Position numbers and translations under genes: made by a program. The notes below the pieces were generated by a model. The model did no database searches and was not told the DNA's origin. It worked only from the letters and a program-made list of their open reading frames with translations. From Candidatus Eiseniibacteriota bacterium (GTDB lineage: Bacteria > Eisenbacteria > RBG-16-71-46), in contig JACRIW010000110.1 in assembly GCA_016215625.1 (NCBI GenBank), forward strand, positions 1 through 64,000: 64,000 bases of DNA. The letters run 5' to 3'. Positions 18,100 through 29,411 of this stretch are shown here, piece by piece. How positions within the stretch are numbered: position 1 is the stretch's first letter; each line of letters begins with the position of its first letter.

Positions 18100-19006
18100 T
18101 CCGGTGCTGCTGCACGAGACGCTCGGCTTCCTGCTCGGCGGGGAAGGGCTCTACCTCGACGCGACGCTGGGCGACGGCGGACACGCGTCGGCGCTCCTCG
18201 ACGCCGAACCTCGTGCGCGGCTGCTCGGCAACGACCGCGACCATGGCTCGCTCGACTTCGCCCGCGCGCGCCTCGCGCGTTTCGGTGATCGCGTGACGCT
18301 CGTGCACGGCACCTTCGCCCAGCTGCCGCAGGCGCACGCCGCCGCGGGCGGGGAACGGCTCGCCGGCGCGCTCTTCGACTTCGGTCTCTCGTCGCGCCAG
18401 ATCGACGATCCCGCGCGCGGCATCAGCTTCATGCACGAGGGCCCGCTCGACCAGCGCCTCGACCGCTCGAACGGCCTGCCGCTGAACGAGCGCCTCGCGC
18501 TCGCCGACGAGGCCGAGGTGGCGCAGGCGCTGCGCGAGTACGGCGATGTGCGCGGCGCCGGCCGCATGGCGCGCGCGATCGTGGCCGCGGCCCGCGCGGG
18601 CGCGCTCGGCACCACGCGCGACCTGGCGGCCGTCGTGGGACGTGCGGGCGGGGACTCCCGTCCGAAGGCGCTGGCGCCGGTGTTCCAGGCGCTGCGCATC
18701 TGGGTCAACGACGAGCTCGGCGACATCGACGCCGCGCTCGCGTGGCTGCCGTCGGCGGTCCGCGACGGTGGCGTGGTCGTGACGCTGTCGTACCACTCCG
18801 GCGAGGATCGCCGGGTCAAGCACGCGCTGCGCGGTGAGCCGCGCGTGTCCGTTTCACGCCGCCTGCCCGTCATGGACGATGCGGAGGCGGTGGGGCCGTG
18901 GGAGGAGCTGACGCGCAAGGTCGTCGTCCCCTCGAACGAAGAGCAGGAAACGAATCCGCGTGCACGAAGCGCGCGGCTCAGGGCATTCCGGAGGAAGCCG
19001 CGATGA
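18083..19006 (+). CDS. rsmH: 16S rRNA (cytosine1402-N4)-methyltransferase RsmH
   Basis: Contains the MraW/RsmH signatures: HDPVLLHETLGFL at the N-terminus, SAM motif I DATLGDGGHASALL, LFDFGLSSRQIDDPARGISF, and VVTLSYHSGEDRRVKHA. It methylates N4 of C1402 in the ribosomal P site. 307 residues is normal. GTG start, placed inside the 3' end of the STAS gene (17-base overlap) with GGGAG upstream. Its stop overlaps the ATG of the ftsL-like gene by four bases. The order mraZ-rsmH-ftsL-ftsI is the standard dcw order. Confidence 0.93.
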   Translation: MDVRHDPVLLHETLGFLLGGEGLYLDATLGDGGHASALLDAEPRARLLGNDRDHGSLDFARARLARFGDRVTLVHGTFAQLPQAHAAAGGERLAGALFDFGLSSRQIDDPARGISFMHEGPLDQRLDRSNGLPLNERLALADEAEVAQALREYGDVRGAGRMARAIVAAARAGALGTTRDLAAVVGRAGGDSRPKALAPVFQALRIWVNDELGDIDAALAWLPSAVRDGGVVVTLSYHSGEDRRVKHALRGEPRVSVSRRLPVMDDAEAVGPWEELTRKVVVPSNEEQETNPRARSARLRAFRRKPR

Positions 19007-19443
19007 CCAAGGATTGGCGCCGCAACGTTCCTTCCTGGCGCACGCCGGATCGCACGCGGTGGGTCCCGAACAAGGCCGCGCTGCTCGTGGTCTTCGTGAT
19101 GGGATTCACGCTCGTCGAGGTCTGGTCGCACGCCACGGTCCAGAGTCTCAGCGTCGAAGTCGGCCGCGTGTCGGCCGACCTCAAGCACGAGAACGACCGC
19201 ACCGCGTGGCTCGGGATGGAGCTCGACCGCGCGAGCAGCCGTTCGGCGTTGCTGCCGGTCGCGGCGAGCACGGGGCTGCGTCCCGTGGACCCGGGACAGA
19301 TCGTGTCGCTGCCCGAGGACTACCTCAGTCCCTCGGATGGCCGCATGCGCGAGACGGGCTCGTCCACGCTTCTCGCCTCCGCCGCTCGTGCACTACAGTC
19401 GCTCGTGCCGGACGCCGCGGCACGAGGTCGTCACGTGAACTGA
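19003..19443 (+). CDS. ftsL: FtsL-like cell division protein (146 aa)
   Basis: Small bitopic membrane protein: basic N-terminus, one hydrophobic segment (AALLVVFVMGFTLVEVW, residues about 26-42) and then a helical region (VQSLSVEVGRVSADLKHEND) that could form the FtsB-type coiled coil. Sequence similarity to FtsL is low, as usual for the family; the call rests on topology and on its place between rsmH and ftsI. GGAGGAA precedes the ATG. It probably belongs to the FtsQLB divisome subcomplex. Confidence 0.7.
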   Translation: MTKDWRRNVPSWRTPDRTRWVPNKAALLVVFVMGFTLVEVWSHATVQSLSVEVGRVSADLKHENDRTAWLGMELDRASSRSALLPVAASTGLRPVDPGQIVSLPEDYLSPSDGRMRETGSSTLLASAARALQSLVPDAAARGRHVN

Positions 19444-19452
19444 TTTTCCGAT

Positions 19453-19470
19453 CTTCCTCGTGAGAGGAAG
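19453..19470 (+). other. small hairpin in the ftsL-ftsI gap
   Basis: Perfect 7-bp stem CTTCCTC-gtga-GAGGAAG in the 115-base gap between ftsL and ftsI, the largest gap within the dcw cluster before ftsZ. No T-run follows, so it is more likely an RNA processing or attenuation element than a full terminator. Confidence 0.35.
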
Positions 19471-19558
19471 CGACCGGAGCCGTTTGGCCGGCCGCGCCTC
19501 AGCACCGCGCAAGTGGGTCCGGCGGTCTGCGTGAACCGTCGTTCCATGGAGGGAACAG

Positions 19559-21690
19559 TTGGCCCACAGGGATATGCGCAAGAGTCGGGTGCTGATGGTG
19601 GCGGCCGGCCTTTTTCTGGCCCTCTGCACGATCTGGCTGCGCGTCGCGTGGCTGCAGGTCCCGATGCACGCGCACTACATGGCGCGCGCGGCGGAGCGGC
19701 AGGAGAGCCGCGTCAAGCTCACCCCGCGCCGCGGTGACCTCGTCGACCGCAACGGGCGCATCCTCGCGCACGACCTGCAGTCGTTCGAGGTCGCGATCTA
19801 CATGCCGCAGGTGAAGAGCGTGTCCGCGCTCGCCGCGAAGATGGCGCCGGTGCTCGGCGTGAGCGCGCGCGACCTCACGAAGCGCATCTCCGCGATGAAG
19901 GGCTTCGCCTGGCTCGAGCACGACCTCGCTCCCGAGAAGGGACAGGAGCTGCAGCGGCTGCGACTCGAGGGCGTCGTCGTGCAGACGCGCGCGACGCGCG
20001 ACTACCGGCTCGGCGAGTCCGCGTTCGAGATCCTCGGCCGCACCGATCGCGACAACGTCGGCGTGGACGGCCTCGAGTACCAGTACGAGAACGACCTCGG
20101 CGGGCGTTCGGGCTGGATCACGCTCATCCGCGCGGGCGAGAAGCGCTGGATCAAGCTGCCGGGCGCCGAGACGCACCCCGCGCGCGACGGCGCCTCGCTG
20201 CAGCTCACGATCGACGCCGACCTGCAGTCGATCGTCGAGCACCACCTCGCGCGCACGGTGGACTCGCTTCAGGCGCTGCGCGGCTTCGCCATCTTCCTCG
20301 ACCCGATGACGGGCGAGATCCTCGCCGCCGCGTGCGTGCCTCACCTGCCCGCGGGACGCGCGCGCAACTGGACGTTCACGGACCAGTACGAGCCCGGCTC
20401 GACCTTCAAGGTCGTCGTCGCCGGCGCCGTGCTCGAGGAAGGGCTCGCGAAGCCGGGCGAGTACTTCACGGGTTCGCCCGGTCACGGCCAGAAGGCCGAA
20501 CTGCTGCCCGGCGTGTTCATCGGCGACGCGCACGGGCGTCCGGGCTACACGTTCTTCGGCGCGATCCAGAACTCGAGCAACATCGTGTGCGGCAAGCTCG
20601 GCATCCGCCTCGGCGCCGAGAAGCTCTACCGCTACGCCGCCTCGCTCGGGTTCGGCACGCTGACCGGCATCGAGTTCCCGGGCGAGACGTCCGGGCGGCT
20701 GCGCCCGCTGTCGCGCTGGCAGCCGCGCTCGACGCCGACCGTGGCGATCGGGCAGGAGGTGGCGGTGACGCCGCTGCAGCTCGCGCTCGCGTACGCCGCG
20801 ATCGCCAACGGCGGCGTGCTCATGGAGCCGATGCTCGTGAAGGAAGTGCGCGCCGCGGACGGCCGCGTGCTGCGCCGCAACACGCCGCAGCCCTCGCACC
20901 GCGTGTTCAGCGAGAGCACGACTTCCACGCTCCGCGAGATGCTGTGCGCGGTCGTGGACAGCGGCACCGCGACGGCGGCGAAGCTCGAGGGCATCCGCAT
21001 CGCCGGCAAGACCGGCACCGCGCAGAAGGTGGATCCCACGCTGAAGGCGTACGGCAGCAAGTACATGGCGTCGTTCGCGGGATTCGCGCCCGCCGAGAAT
21101 CCGCGCATCGTCGGCGTCGTCGTCATCGACGAGCCGCCGCAGCGCCTGCACTACGGCGGCCAGATCGCCGCGCCCGTGTTCCGCGAGGTCGTGCTCGACC
21201 TCATGCGCCAGCCCACGAGCGTGCTGGGCAGCACGACGCGCAACATCGCGATGCGCCCGCCCGACGTGCCCGCCGTCACCGCCCCGGACCTGCGCCTGCT
21301 GCCCCGGCGCGAGGCCGAGCGCAAGCTCGCCGACTACGGCCTGCACGCGCGCTTCGAGGGCGACGGCACCCGCGTGCTGTCCCAGTCTCCCGCCGCCGGC
21401 CAGCCGGTCGAACGCGGCGGTTCCGTCGTCGCCTGGCTCTCGTCTCCGCAGGACTCGGTCGGGCGCAGCATGCCCGACCTGGCCGGTCTCCCCGTGCGGC
21501 AGGCGCTTCGCCAGCTTTCCCAGCGTCAGGTCCAGCCCTTCGTCACCGGAAGCGGATTCGTCGTGCGGCAGGAGCCGGCACCCGGAACGCCACTGCCCTT
21601 CAGGGGCGAGTGCCGTCTCTGGTGCGCGGCCGACGCCGCGGCGTCGGGACGTGGTGGCGTGAGCGCGGCCTCGGCGACTTCCCGCCGGCC

Positions 21691-21694
<4 letters not shown>
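19559..21694 (+). CDS. ftsI: division transpeptidase FtsI (PBP3) with two PASTA domains
   Basis: Class B penicillin-binding protein that cross-links septal peptidoglycan. One N-terminal membrane segment (VLMVAAGLFLALCTIWL) is followed by the dimerisation domain (RRGDLVDRNGRILA) and the transpeptidase with STFK (in EPGSTFKVVVAG), SSN (NSSNIVCGK) and KTGT (AGKTGTAQK). The last about 130 residues hold two PASTA repeats (VTAPDLRLLPRREAERKLA and MPDLAGLPVRQALRQLS), as in Gram-positive and FCB/PVC FtsI. A TTG start with GGAGGG five bases upstream is chosen; an ATG at 19574 is possible. Its stop overlaps murE by four bases. Confidence 0.93.
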
Positions 21695-23171
<1,477 letters not shown>

Positions 23172-23175
<4 letters not shown>

Positions 23176-24671
23176 CCGACTTCCCGTTGCCGCCCCGCAT
23201 CGTGGCCACCGACCGCGCCGGCGCGGACTCCGGCGCGCCCCCGCACGCGGGGCCGGAGGCCACGGCTCCCGCCACTCCCATGATCACGCTCGTCGAACTC
23301 GCCCAGTGGTCGCGCGGCGACCTCGTCGTGAAGCACGTCCCCGAGGGCGCCGTCGCGCGCGAGGAGTTCCTGCGCAGCGGCGTCACCGGCGCGAGCCTCG
23401 ACTCGCGCGCCATCGCGCCCGGGATGCTGTTCGTGCCGCTGCCCGGCCGCAAGGTGGACGGCCACGCGTTCCTCGACGAGGTGTTCGCCCGCGGCGCCGG
23501 CGCCGCGCTGTGCGCGCGCGCCGTGCACCCGCTCATCGCGCACCACGACCTCGGGCCGCTCGTGCTCGTGGACGACGTCACCGTGGCGCTGCAGTCGATC
23601 GCGACCGAGTACCGCAAGCGCTGGCCCGGACTGATGGTCGGCGTGACCGGCAGCGCGGGGAAGACCACGACCAAGGAACTCGTCGCCGCGGCGTTCGCGA
23701 CGGAAGCGCCGACGCTGCGCACGCTGGGCAACAAGAACAACCACTGGGGCGTGCCGCTCACGATCCTCGGCCTCGAGCGCCGGCACCAGGTCGCGATCGT
23801 CGAGATGGGCATGAACGCGCCCGGCGAGATCGCCGCGCTCGCCGCGATCGCCGGCCCGAACGCCGCCATCGTCACGAACGCCGGCAGCGCGCACCTCGAG
23901 GGGCTCGGCTCGCTCGAGGGTGTGGCGCGCGAGAAGGCGTCGCTCGTGCACGCGCTGCCGAAGGGCGCGCCCGCGTTCGTGGGCGCGGACTCGCCGCTGC
24001 TGCTCGAGGCCGTGAAGGGCGCGAAGGCCGAGGTGATCACCTACGGCTTCGCGAAGGGCGCGGCCGTGCGCCCGCGCGTCCACGAGGAGCTGGGCGCCGC
24101 GGGCTCGCGCCTCGAGGTGGACGGCTTCCCGCCGCTGCACCTGCAGCTCGTCGGCCGGCACATGGCCGCCAACGCGCTCGCCGCGCTCGCCGTGGCGAAG
24201 CGCTGGAAGCTCGATCCCGAGCGCGTGGTCGCGGCGCTCGCCGCGTACGCGCCGATGGGCGGGCGCATGGAAGTGAAGCGCGCGCGCGGCGCGACGCTGC
24301 TCGTGGACTGCTACAACGCCAATCCGGACTCGATGGCGGCGGCGCTCGCGTCGCTGGCGTCGTGGCCCGGGGCGGTGCGCCGGATCGCGCTCCTCGGCGA
24401 CATGCGCGAACTGGGCGAGACCGCGGCCCGGCTGCACGAGGAGACGGGCGAAAAGGTGCGCGGCGCCGAGCTGTGGACGGTGGGCGCGCACGCGGGCGAT
24501 TATGCGCGCGGTGCGGCGCGGGCCGGGGTCGCGGCCCGCGTCTTCGACGACAAACCCGCCGCGGCCGCGGCGCTCCGTGAAGCGCTGGCCGAGGGTGTGG
24601 TCGTGCTGCTCAAGGGTTCGCGCGGGGCCGCGCTCGAGCACGTGCTCGAGGGCCTCGACATGGAGAGCTGA
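23172..24671 (+). CDS. murF: UDP-MurNAc-pentapeptide synthetase MurF
   Basis: Adds D-Ala-D-Ala to UDP-MurNAc-tripeptide. The P-loop is VGVTGSAGKTTTKELVA, followed by LGNKNNHWGVPLTIL (NxN-N-G-x-P typical of MurF), VEMGMNAPGEI and DCYNANPDSMAAAL. The ATG at 23172 overlaps the murE stop, giving 499 residues with a 36-residue Ala/Pro-rich leader; the conserved N-terminus starts at the ATG at 23280 (MITLVELAQW), so this later start is a real alternative. MurD, MurC, MraY and MurG lie in the same operon. Confidence 0.92.
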
Positions 24672-24674
24672 CGC

Positions 24675-25766
24675 GTGTTCTACGAGTGGATCTACCCGTT
24701 GCACAGCTGGCCCGGCCTCTCGGTGCTGAACGTCTTCCGCTACATCACGTTCCGCTCCGCGTACGCGGCCATCACCGCGCTCGCCATCTCGTACTGGTTC
24801 GGGCCCGTGATGATCGCGTGGCTGCGCCGCGTGAAGCTCGGGCAGAAGGTGCGGCAGGAGGGACCCCAGACGCACCTCGGCAAGGCGGGCACGCCGACGA
24901 TGGGCGGACTGCTCATCGTCACCTCGATCGTGGTGCCGTGCCTGCTGTGGGGCAACTTCCACTCGCGCCAGCTCTGGCTCGCGCTGCTCACGACCGTGTG
25001 GCTCGGCGGGCTCGGCTTCCTCGACGACTGGCTGCGCGTGGTGAAGAACTACCCGAAGGGCCTGCTCGGCCGGTACAAGCTCGTCGGCCAGGTCGCGATC
25101 GGCGCGATCGTCGGCACGCTCATGCTCGTGTTCCCCGAGACCGGCATGGGGCCGACCGCGACGCACGTGCCGTTCCTCAAGCGGGCCGTGTTCGACTTCG
25201 GCTGGCTGTTCGTGCCGTTCGTGATCTTCGTGATCACCGGCTCGTCGAACGCGGTGAACCTCACGGACGGACTGGACGGGCTCGCGTCCGGCCTCGTCGC
25301 GATCGCCGCGTTCGCGTTCGCGGGCATGTGCTACGTGAGCGGTCACGCGAAGTTCAGCGCCTACCTCAACATCACGCACCTCGTCGCGAGCGGCGAGCTG
25401 ACGATCTTCTGCGCCGCGGTGGTCGGCGCCGCGCTCGGGTTCCTCTGGTACAACTGCCATCCCGCCGACGTGTTCATGGGCGACACGGGTTCGCTCGCGC
25501 TCGGCGGCGCGCTCGGCGTGGTCGCCGTGCTCATCAAGCGCGAGTTCTGGCTCGTGCTCGTGGGCGGCGTGTTCGTGGCCGAGGCGCTGTCGGTGATGAT
25601 CCAGGTCACGAGCTTCAAGCTCACCGGCAAGCGCGTCTTCCGCATGTCGCCGCTGCATCACCATTTCGAACTGCTGGGCTGGGCGGAGTCGCGCGTCGTG
25701 CTGCGCTTCTACATCGTCGCCGCCCTGCTCGCGCTCCTCTCACTCTCGACCTTCAAGCTGCAATGA
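24675..25766 (+). CDS. mraY: phospho-MurNAc-pentapeptide transferase MraY
   Basis: Ten-pass membrane enzyme that forms lipid I from UDP-MurNAc-pentapeptide and undecaprenyl phosphate. Conserved loops are present: GKAGTPTMGG, NAVNLTDGLDGLASG, FMGDTGSLALGG and MSPLHHHFELLGW. 363 residues is normal. GTG start three bases after the murF stop; its stop overlaps the murD ATG. Confidence 0.95.
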   Translation: MFYEWIYPLHSWPGLSVLNVFRYITFRSAYAAITALAISYWFGPVMIAWLRRVKLGQKVRQEGPQTHLGKAGTPTMGGLLIVTSIVVPCLLWGNFHSRQLWLALLTTVWLGGLGFLDDWLRVVKNYPKGLLGRYKLVGQVAIGAIVGTLMLVFPETGMGPTATHVPFLKRAVFDFGWLFVPFVIFVITGSSNAVNLTDGLDGLASGLVAIAAFAFAGMCYVSGHAKFSAYLNITHLVASGELTIFCAAVVGAALGFLWYNCHPADVFMGDTGSLALGGALGVVAVLIKREFWLVLVGGVFVAEALSVMIQVTSFKLTGKRVFRMSPLHHHFELLGWAESRVVLRFYIVAALLALLSLSTFKLQ

Positions 25767-27142
25767 CCTTCGACCGCTGGAATCCCCCTCCGGGGCGCAA
25801 GGCGCTCGTCGCGGGCGCCGCCCGCAGCGGCGTCGCCGCCGCCCGGCTGCTCGCGCGCCACGGCGCCGACGTGACCCTGTGCGACCGCCGCGCCACCGAC
25901 GCGCTGAGCGAGGCCACCCGCGCGCTCGCCGCCGACGGCGTGACCGTGACCGGCGGGCGCGACGACGCCGGGCTGCTCGACGGCCGCGACCTGCTCGTGT
26001 GGAGCCCGGGCATTCCCGTGGACCACGCCCTCATCGTCGCGGCGCGCGAGCGCGGCATCCCGGTCATGGGCGAACTCGAACTGGGCTTCCTCGCCGCGAA
26101 GGCGCCCCTGCTCTGCATCACCGGCACGAACGGCAAGAGCACCACGACCGATCTCACCGGCGCGCTGCTGCGCGCGGCCGGGCGCGAGGTCGAGGTCTGC
26201 GGCAACATCGGCCGCGCGATCTGCGAGGTGGCGGAGGACGTGAGCGACTCCGGGCTGCTCGTCGTCGAGGTGTCGAGCTTCCAGCTCGAGACCGTCGAGA
26301 AGCTCAAGCCGTGGGTGTCCACCTGGCTCAACCTGACGCCGGACCATCTCGACCGCCACGGCGACCTCGAAACCTACGCCGCCATGAAGGACCGGCTGTT
26401 CGTGCGGCAGGACGAATCCGACTGGGCCGTGCGCAACGCCGACGACCCCGCCGTCGCGAGCCGCCGCGCCGGGCACGGCGCCCCGCTCGAGTTCTCGCCC
26501 ACGCGTCCGGTACCGGAGGGCGCGTACTTCGAGGACGGCCACCTCGTCACCGCCTGGCGCGGCGGGCGCGAACGCCTCATGCCGCGTTCCGAGGTGCGCC
26601 TGCCCGGGCCGCACAACCTCGCCAACGTGCTCGCGGCCCTCACCACCGTGATGCCGCTCGAACTGCCACCCGAGGTGCTGCGCGCGACCCTGCGCGAATA
26701 CGGCGGCCTCGAGCACCGCCTCGAGCCGGCCGGATCGGTCGGCGGGGTGCGGTTCGTGAACGACTCGAAGGCCACGAACACGAACTCGCTCGAGGTCGCG
26801 TTGCAGAGCTTCCCCGAGAAGATCGTGCTCATCGCCGGGGGGCGGGACAAGGGCCAGGACTTCTCGCCGCTCGCCCCGCTGGTCCGGCAGGCCTGCCGGC
26901 AGGTCGTGCTGATCGGGGAGGGCGCCCCGGCCATGGAGCAGGCCTGGACGGGCGTCCCGGCCGTCCGTGCGGAATCCCTGCGCGAAGCGGTCGAAATGGC
27001 GTACCTTGCAGCACGACCGGACGGTGTGGTCCTGCTTTCGCCGGGCTGCTCGTCCTACGACATGTTCAAGGACTTGGAAGACCGTGGACGCCGCTTCAAG
27101 GATGAAGTGGCGAGATTGGCGCAGGGAGGCGCGCGCACGTGA
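25763..27142 (+). CDS. murD: UDP-MurNAc-L-alanine:D-glutamate ligase MurD
   Basis: Mur ligase adding D-Glu. An N-terminal Rossmann-like domain (ALVAGAARSGVAAARLL) precedes the P-loop CITGTNGKSTTTDLTG, VEVSSFQLETVE, NLTPDHLDRHG and the late FVNDSKATNTNS motif. 459 residues is normal. Linked by four-base overlaps to mraY and ftsW. Confidence 0.94.
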   Translation: MTFDRWNPPPGRKALVAGAARSGVAAARLLARHGADVTLCDRRATDALSEATRALAADGVTVTGGRDDAGLLDGRDLLVWSPGIPVDHALIVAARERGIPVMGELELGFLAAKAPLLCITGTNGKSTTTDLTGALLRAAGREVEVCGNIGRAICEVAEDVSDSGLLVVEVSSFQLETVEKLKPWVSTWLNLTPDHLDRHGDLETYAAMKDRLFVRQDESDWAVRNADDPAVASRRAGHGAPLEFSPTRPVPEGAYFEDGHLVTAWRGGRERLMPRSEVRLPGPHNLANVLAALTTVMPLELPPEVLRATLREYGGLEHRLEPAGSVGGVRFVNDSKATNTNSLEVALQSFPEKIVLIAGGRDKGQDFSPLAPLVRQACRQVVLIGEGAPAMEQAWTGVPAVRAESLREAVEMAYLAARPDGVVLLSPGCSSYDMFKDLEDRGRRFKDEVARLAQGGART

Positions 27143-28278
27143 ATCGCGGGGATCGCTGGATCATCGCCCTGGCACTCATCCTGACGTTCATCGGCGTCGT
27201 GATGGTGTACTCGGCCGGATCGTTCGCGTCGTTCATCCACCATCAGGGCGGCGGCTACTATCTGCAGCAGCAGGCGCTGCGCGTGGTGCTCGGCGTCTTC
27301 CTCATGTGGTTCTGCGCGCGCAAGCTGAACCTGCGCTGGCTCGAGACGATTTCGCCGTGGGCGCTCGCCGCCTGCTGCCTCCTGCTCGTCGCGGTGATCG
27401 CGGTCGGGCACACGTCGAAGGGCGCGACGCGCTGGTTCCGCGTCGGCTCGGCGTCCCTGCAGCCGACCGAACTCGCGCGCATCGCCGCGGTCGTCTTCCT
27501 CGCGGCGCTGCTCAAGCGCCGGCCGATCGAGGACCACGGCTTCTGGCGCGGCCTCGTGCCGCCGATGCTGCTGCTCGGCTTCGTCGCCGCACTCATCTTC
27601 AAGCAGCCCGCGCTCAGCTCGGCGGCGCTGCTGTTCGCGACCGGCTTCACGATGTTCTTCCTCTCCGGCGCTCCGCTGCGCTACCTCGCCATTCCGGTCG
27701 GCGTGGGCGCGCTCGCGGTGGTCGGCGGGGTGGCGACCCATCCGTACCAGCTGAAACGCGTCAGCACGTTCCTCGACTTCGTGCTGCACGGGAAGCTCGA
27801 CGCGCAGGGCGCGGGCTACCAGATCGACCAGTCCCTCATCGCCATCGGCTCGGGCGGCGTCTTCGGCCGCGGGCTGGGGGCGGGCTTCCAGAAGCTGCTG
27901 TCGCTTCCGGACGCGCACACCGACTTCATCTTCGCCATCGTCGGCGAGGAGCTCGGACTCGTGGGAGCTTCCGTGCTGCTCGTCGTCTTCGCACTTTTCC
28001 TGTGGCGGGGCCTGCGCGTCACGGCGCGCTGCTCCGACCCGTTCGCTTGCCTGCTCGCCGGCGGGATCACCGTTCAGTTCGGGCTCTACGCGGTCGCCAA
28101 TCTCATGGTCGCGACGAGTCTCGCTCCCACCACGGGTCTGCCGCTGCCGTTCGTGTCGTACGGCGGCTCGGCACTCCTGGTGAATCTCGCGGCGGCCGGC
28201 ATCCTGTATCGCATCAGCGCGCTCAACGGTGAGGACGAGGCTCTCACTCGTTCCCGGTGGGCGCGGGAGGGAGCATGA
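27139..28278 (+). CDS. ftsW: FtsW, septal peptidoglycan glycosyltransferase (SEDS)
   Basis: Ten-pass SEDS protein that polymerises lipid II with FtsI. Features include GVVMVYSAGS in the first membrane segment, SLQPTELARIA, the catalytic-region loop around DFVLHGKLDAQGAGYQI, HTDFIFAIVGEELGLVG and the end ATSLAPTTGLPLPFVSYGGS. 379 residues is normal. GTG start, four-base overlaps on both sides. Confidence 0.94.
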   Translation: MNRGDRWIIALALILTFIGVVMVYSAGSFASFIHHQGGGYYLQQQALRVVLGVFLMWFCARKLNLRWLETISPWALAACCLLLVAVIAVGHTSKGATRWFRVGSASLQPTELARIAAVVFLAALLKRRPIEDHGFWRGLVPPMLLLGFVAALIFKQPALSSAALLFATGFTMFFLSGAPLRYLAIPVGVGALAVVGGVATHPYQLKRVSTFLDFVLHGKLDAQGAGYQIDQSLIAIGSGGVFGRGLGAGFQKLLSLPDAHTDFIFAIVGEELGLVGASVLLVVFALFLWRGLRVTARCSDPFACLLAGGITVQFGLYAVANLMVATSLAPTTGLPLPFVSYGGSALLVNLAAAGILYRISALNGEDEALTRSRWAREGA

Positions 28279-29411
28279 AGATCCTGATCGCCGGCGGTGG
28301 CACCGGAGGGCACGTCTTTCCGGGCATCGCCGTCGCCGAGGAACTCCGGCGCAGCCGTCCGGACTGCGAGATCGTGTTCGCCGGCACCCGCCGCGGACTC
28401 GAGTCCCAGGCCGTTCCCGAAGCCGGGTTCACCATCCGATACCTCGCCGGCAGCGGCTTCAATCGCCGCCGCTGGTGGACGTGGCCGATCGCCGCGATCA
28501 CGAACCTCGTGGGCGTGCTGCAGGCGCTCCTGCTCGTGCTCACGGAGAACCCGCAGGTCGTGCTCGGCACGGGCGGGTACGTCAGCGCGCCCATCTCGTT
28601 CGCCGCGAAGCTGCTCGGCCGGCCGCTGATCCTGCAGGAGCAGAACAGCCGCCCGGGTCTCGCGAACCGCCTGCTCTCGCGCATCGCGGACGAAGTGCAC
28701 CTGTCGTTCCTCGAGGCGCGCAGCGACTTCCCGCGCAAGGACCACCTCAAGGTCACGGGCAATCCCGTCCGCGCGCACATCCTCGCGGGCGACTCCGACG
28801 CGGCGATGCGCGAGTTCGAGCTCGACCCGTCGCGCCCCGTGGTGTTCGTGTTCGGCGGCAGCCTCGGCGCGCAGCGCATCAACGAGGCGGCGATCGAGAC
28901 CATGCGCCAGCTGCAGGGCCGCGTTTCGCTGCAGCTCATCCTCCAGACCGGCCGCGCGGACTTCGACCGGGTGAAGGCGATCGTCGAAGCCGAGAAACTC
29001 CCGGCCCGGGTGCTGCCGTTCGTGAAGAAGATCCACATGGCCTACGCGGCGGCCGACCTCGTCGTCTGCCGCGCCGGCGCGATGACGCTCGCCGAAATCG
29101 CCGTGTGCGGCCTGCCGGCGATCCTCGTGCCGTATCCGTACGCCGCGCACAACCATCAGGAAGAGAACGCCACCAACCTCGTGGACCGCGGCGCCGCGGT
29201 GATGATCCTCGACGCCGAACTCACGGGCGACCGGCTCGCGCGCGAAGTCGCGCACCTGCTCGCGGACAAGCAGGCGCTCTCGCGCATGTCGGCGAACGCG
29301 CGCCTGTTCGCGCGCCCCGACGCCGCGTCGCGCCTCGCGAAGACGCTGCTGCGGCGCGCGGAGGGCAAGCCGGAGGTGGTCGAGGAGTCGCCGGTGGAAG
29401 GGGGCCAGTGA
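28275..29411 (+). CDS. murG: MurG, lipid II-forming GlcNAc transferase
   Basis: GT28 enzyme that converts lipid I to lipid II at the inner face of the membrane. N-terminal G-loop MKILIAGGGTGGHVFPG, LQEQNSRPGLANRLL, FGGSLGAQRINEAA and the donor motif CRAGAMTLAEIAVCGLPAIL are visible. GGGAGGGAG just before the ATG at 28275 supports this start over an upstream in-frame ATG at 28257. Its stop overlaps murC by one base. Confidence 0.95.
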   Translation: MKILIAGGGTGGHVFPGIAVAEELRRSRPDCEIVFAGTRRGLESQAVPEAGFTIRYLAGSGFNRRRWWTWPIAAITNLVGVLQALLLVLTENPQVVLGTGGYVSAPISFAAKLLGRPLILQEQNSRPGLANRLLSRIADEVHLSFLEARSDFPRKDHLKVTGNPVRAHILAGDSDAAMREFELDPSRPVVFVFGGSLGAQRINEAAIETMRQLQGRVSLQLILQTGRADFDRVKAIVEAEKLPARVLPFVKKIHMAYAAADLVVCRAGAMTLAEIAVCGLPAILVPYPYAAHNHQEENATNLVDRGAAVMILDAELTGDRLAREVAHLLADKQALSRMSANARLFARPDAASRLAKTLLRRAEGKPEVVEESPVEGGQ